Part shown: in pieces, positions 63,783-64,000 of the stretch
Layout of the letters: the number at the start of each line of letters is the position of its first letter
How positions within the stretch are numbered: position 1 is the stretch's first letter
Source: Cytophagales bacterium UBA2561
GTDB taxonomy: Bacteria > Bacteroidota > Bacteroidia > Cytophagales > Thermoflexibacteraceae
DNA length: 64,000 nucleotides
NCBI GenBank assembly: GCA_002340355.1
Contig: DDLX01000017.1
Span: 310,001 to 374,000 of the forward strand
Direction: 5' to 3'
The notes under the pieces: model-generated
What the model was told of the DNA's origin: nothing
The model's database searches: none
What the model saw: only the letters and a program-made list of their open reading frames with translations
Translations under genes and position numbers: made by a program

Positions 63783-64000
63783 ATGAAATATAAATGGGCA
63801 TCTTTATTCATTTTTTCACTTTTTACGGCATTTTTCTTGAGTTTTATAGCTTGGGGACAAACCGTTCAGATTCCTGAAAAAATACAATTTGCAGATCTTG
63901 AATTGGAATTAGACACTGAAGCACAAAACATCATTGGGCAAAAAACAAAATATTTGACTAGTAACTTTTTGCGTTACCAAAAATATCAAGAACATGGACG
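63783..64000 (+). CDS. Exported protein, 3' part outside window (possible lytic transglycosylase)
   Basis: The first 72 codons of a gene cut by the window end. An N-terminal signal peptide (about 1-24, hydrophobic FSLFTAFFLSFIAWGQ) is followed by VQIPEKIQFADLELELD and AQNIIGQKTKYLTS. This resembles the start of Bacteroidota lytic transglycosylases of the MltD type (IP-x-x-I-x-FADL...), which is a weak match from memory. Translocation to the periplasm is firm; the enzyme class is uncertain. Confidence 0.55.
   Translation, partial: MKYKWASLFIFSLFTAFFLSFIAWGQTVQIPEKIQFADLELELDTEAQNIIGQKTKYLTSNFLRYQKYQEHG

Overview
This 64 kb window looks like chromosome from a low-GC gliding Bacteroidota, most likely of the Cytophagia/Cytophagales. 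The reasons are a GldM-type motor gene, a very large secreted protein with a type IX secretion (T9SS) C-terminal domain, bacillithiol biosynthesis (bshB1), TonB-dependent uptake, 7TMR-DISM and two-component-propeller proteins fused to SpoIIE phosphatases, and promoters of the Bacteroidota form TTTG-N19/20-TAnnTTTG. Genes mostly lack Shine-Dalgarno sequences. All assignments come from reading sequence motifs; no searches were run.

Layout. 1-5.1 kb: the end of a DUF4041/GIY-YIG protein, a sirtuin, bshB1, ruvX, def, then the leftward rpmH - small basic ORF - rnpA group. 5.5-10.7 kb: gldM without gldL or gldN beside it, a lipoprotein, atpD-atpC and a Crp/Fnr-type protein. 10.8-17.6 kb: a small ORF and two very large leftward SpoIIE-phosphatase signalling proteins (PAS type and propeller/GAF type). 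17.9-25.2 kb: a KAPA-synthase-like PLP enzyme, a membrane protein, an M48 protease, tdk, an Hpt-like protein, an ACP phosphodiesterase, aat and a T4 Rnl1-like RNA ligase. 25.3-31.9 kb: a leftward XusABC-like siderophore uptake group with a palindromic operator at its head. 32.2-34.6 kb: an ABC-F ATPase and a lipoprotein. 34.7-44.3 kb: one giant leftward T9SS surface protein of about 3200 residues. 45-50.3 kb: a XerC/D recombinase and two tandem paralogous 7TMR-DISM/SpoIIE proteins. 50.7-55 kb: an MBL-fold hydrolase, rimM, a saccharopine/alanine dehydrogenase-like enzyme and a sodium:solute symporter. 55.06 kb: tRNA-Gln, followed by a leftward two-gene ATPase/partner cassette that resembles defence cassettes, then carB. 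60.9-63.4 kb: an isolated ribosomal gene group rplB-rpsS-rplV-rpsC with its own promoter and terminator. The window ends inside a new exported protein.

Most notable points: (1) the giant surface protein carries about 120 interspersed F-x-[T/S] tripeptides, many at places where beta-solenoid and Calx-beta repeats normally read T-x-T; (2) the S10 ribosomal operon is reduced here to four genes, and S3 has an RGG-rich tail; (3) an AAA15-type ATPase plus an unrecognised partner sits beside tRNA-Gln; (4) four SpoIIE phosphatase genes occur with no visible partner-switching genes; (5) the xus-like operon has two extra membrane genes and an internal terminator; (6) the same -7 box, TACCTTTG, recurs ahead of housekeeping and RNA genes.
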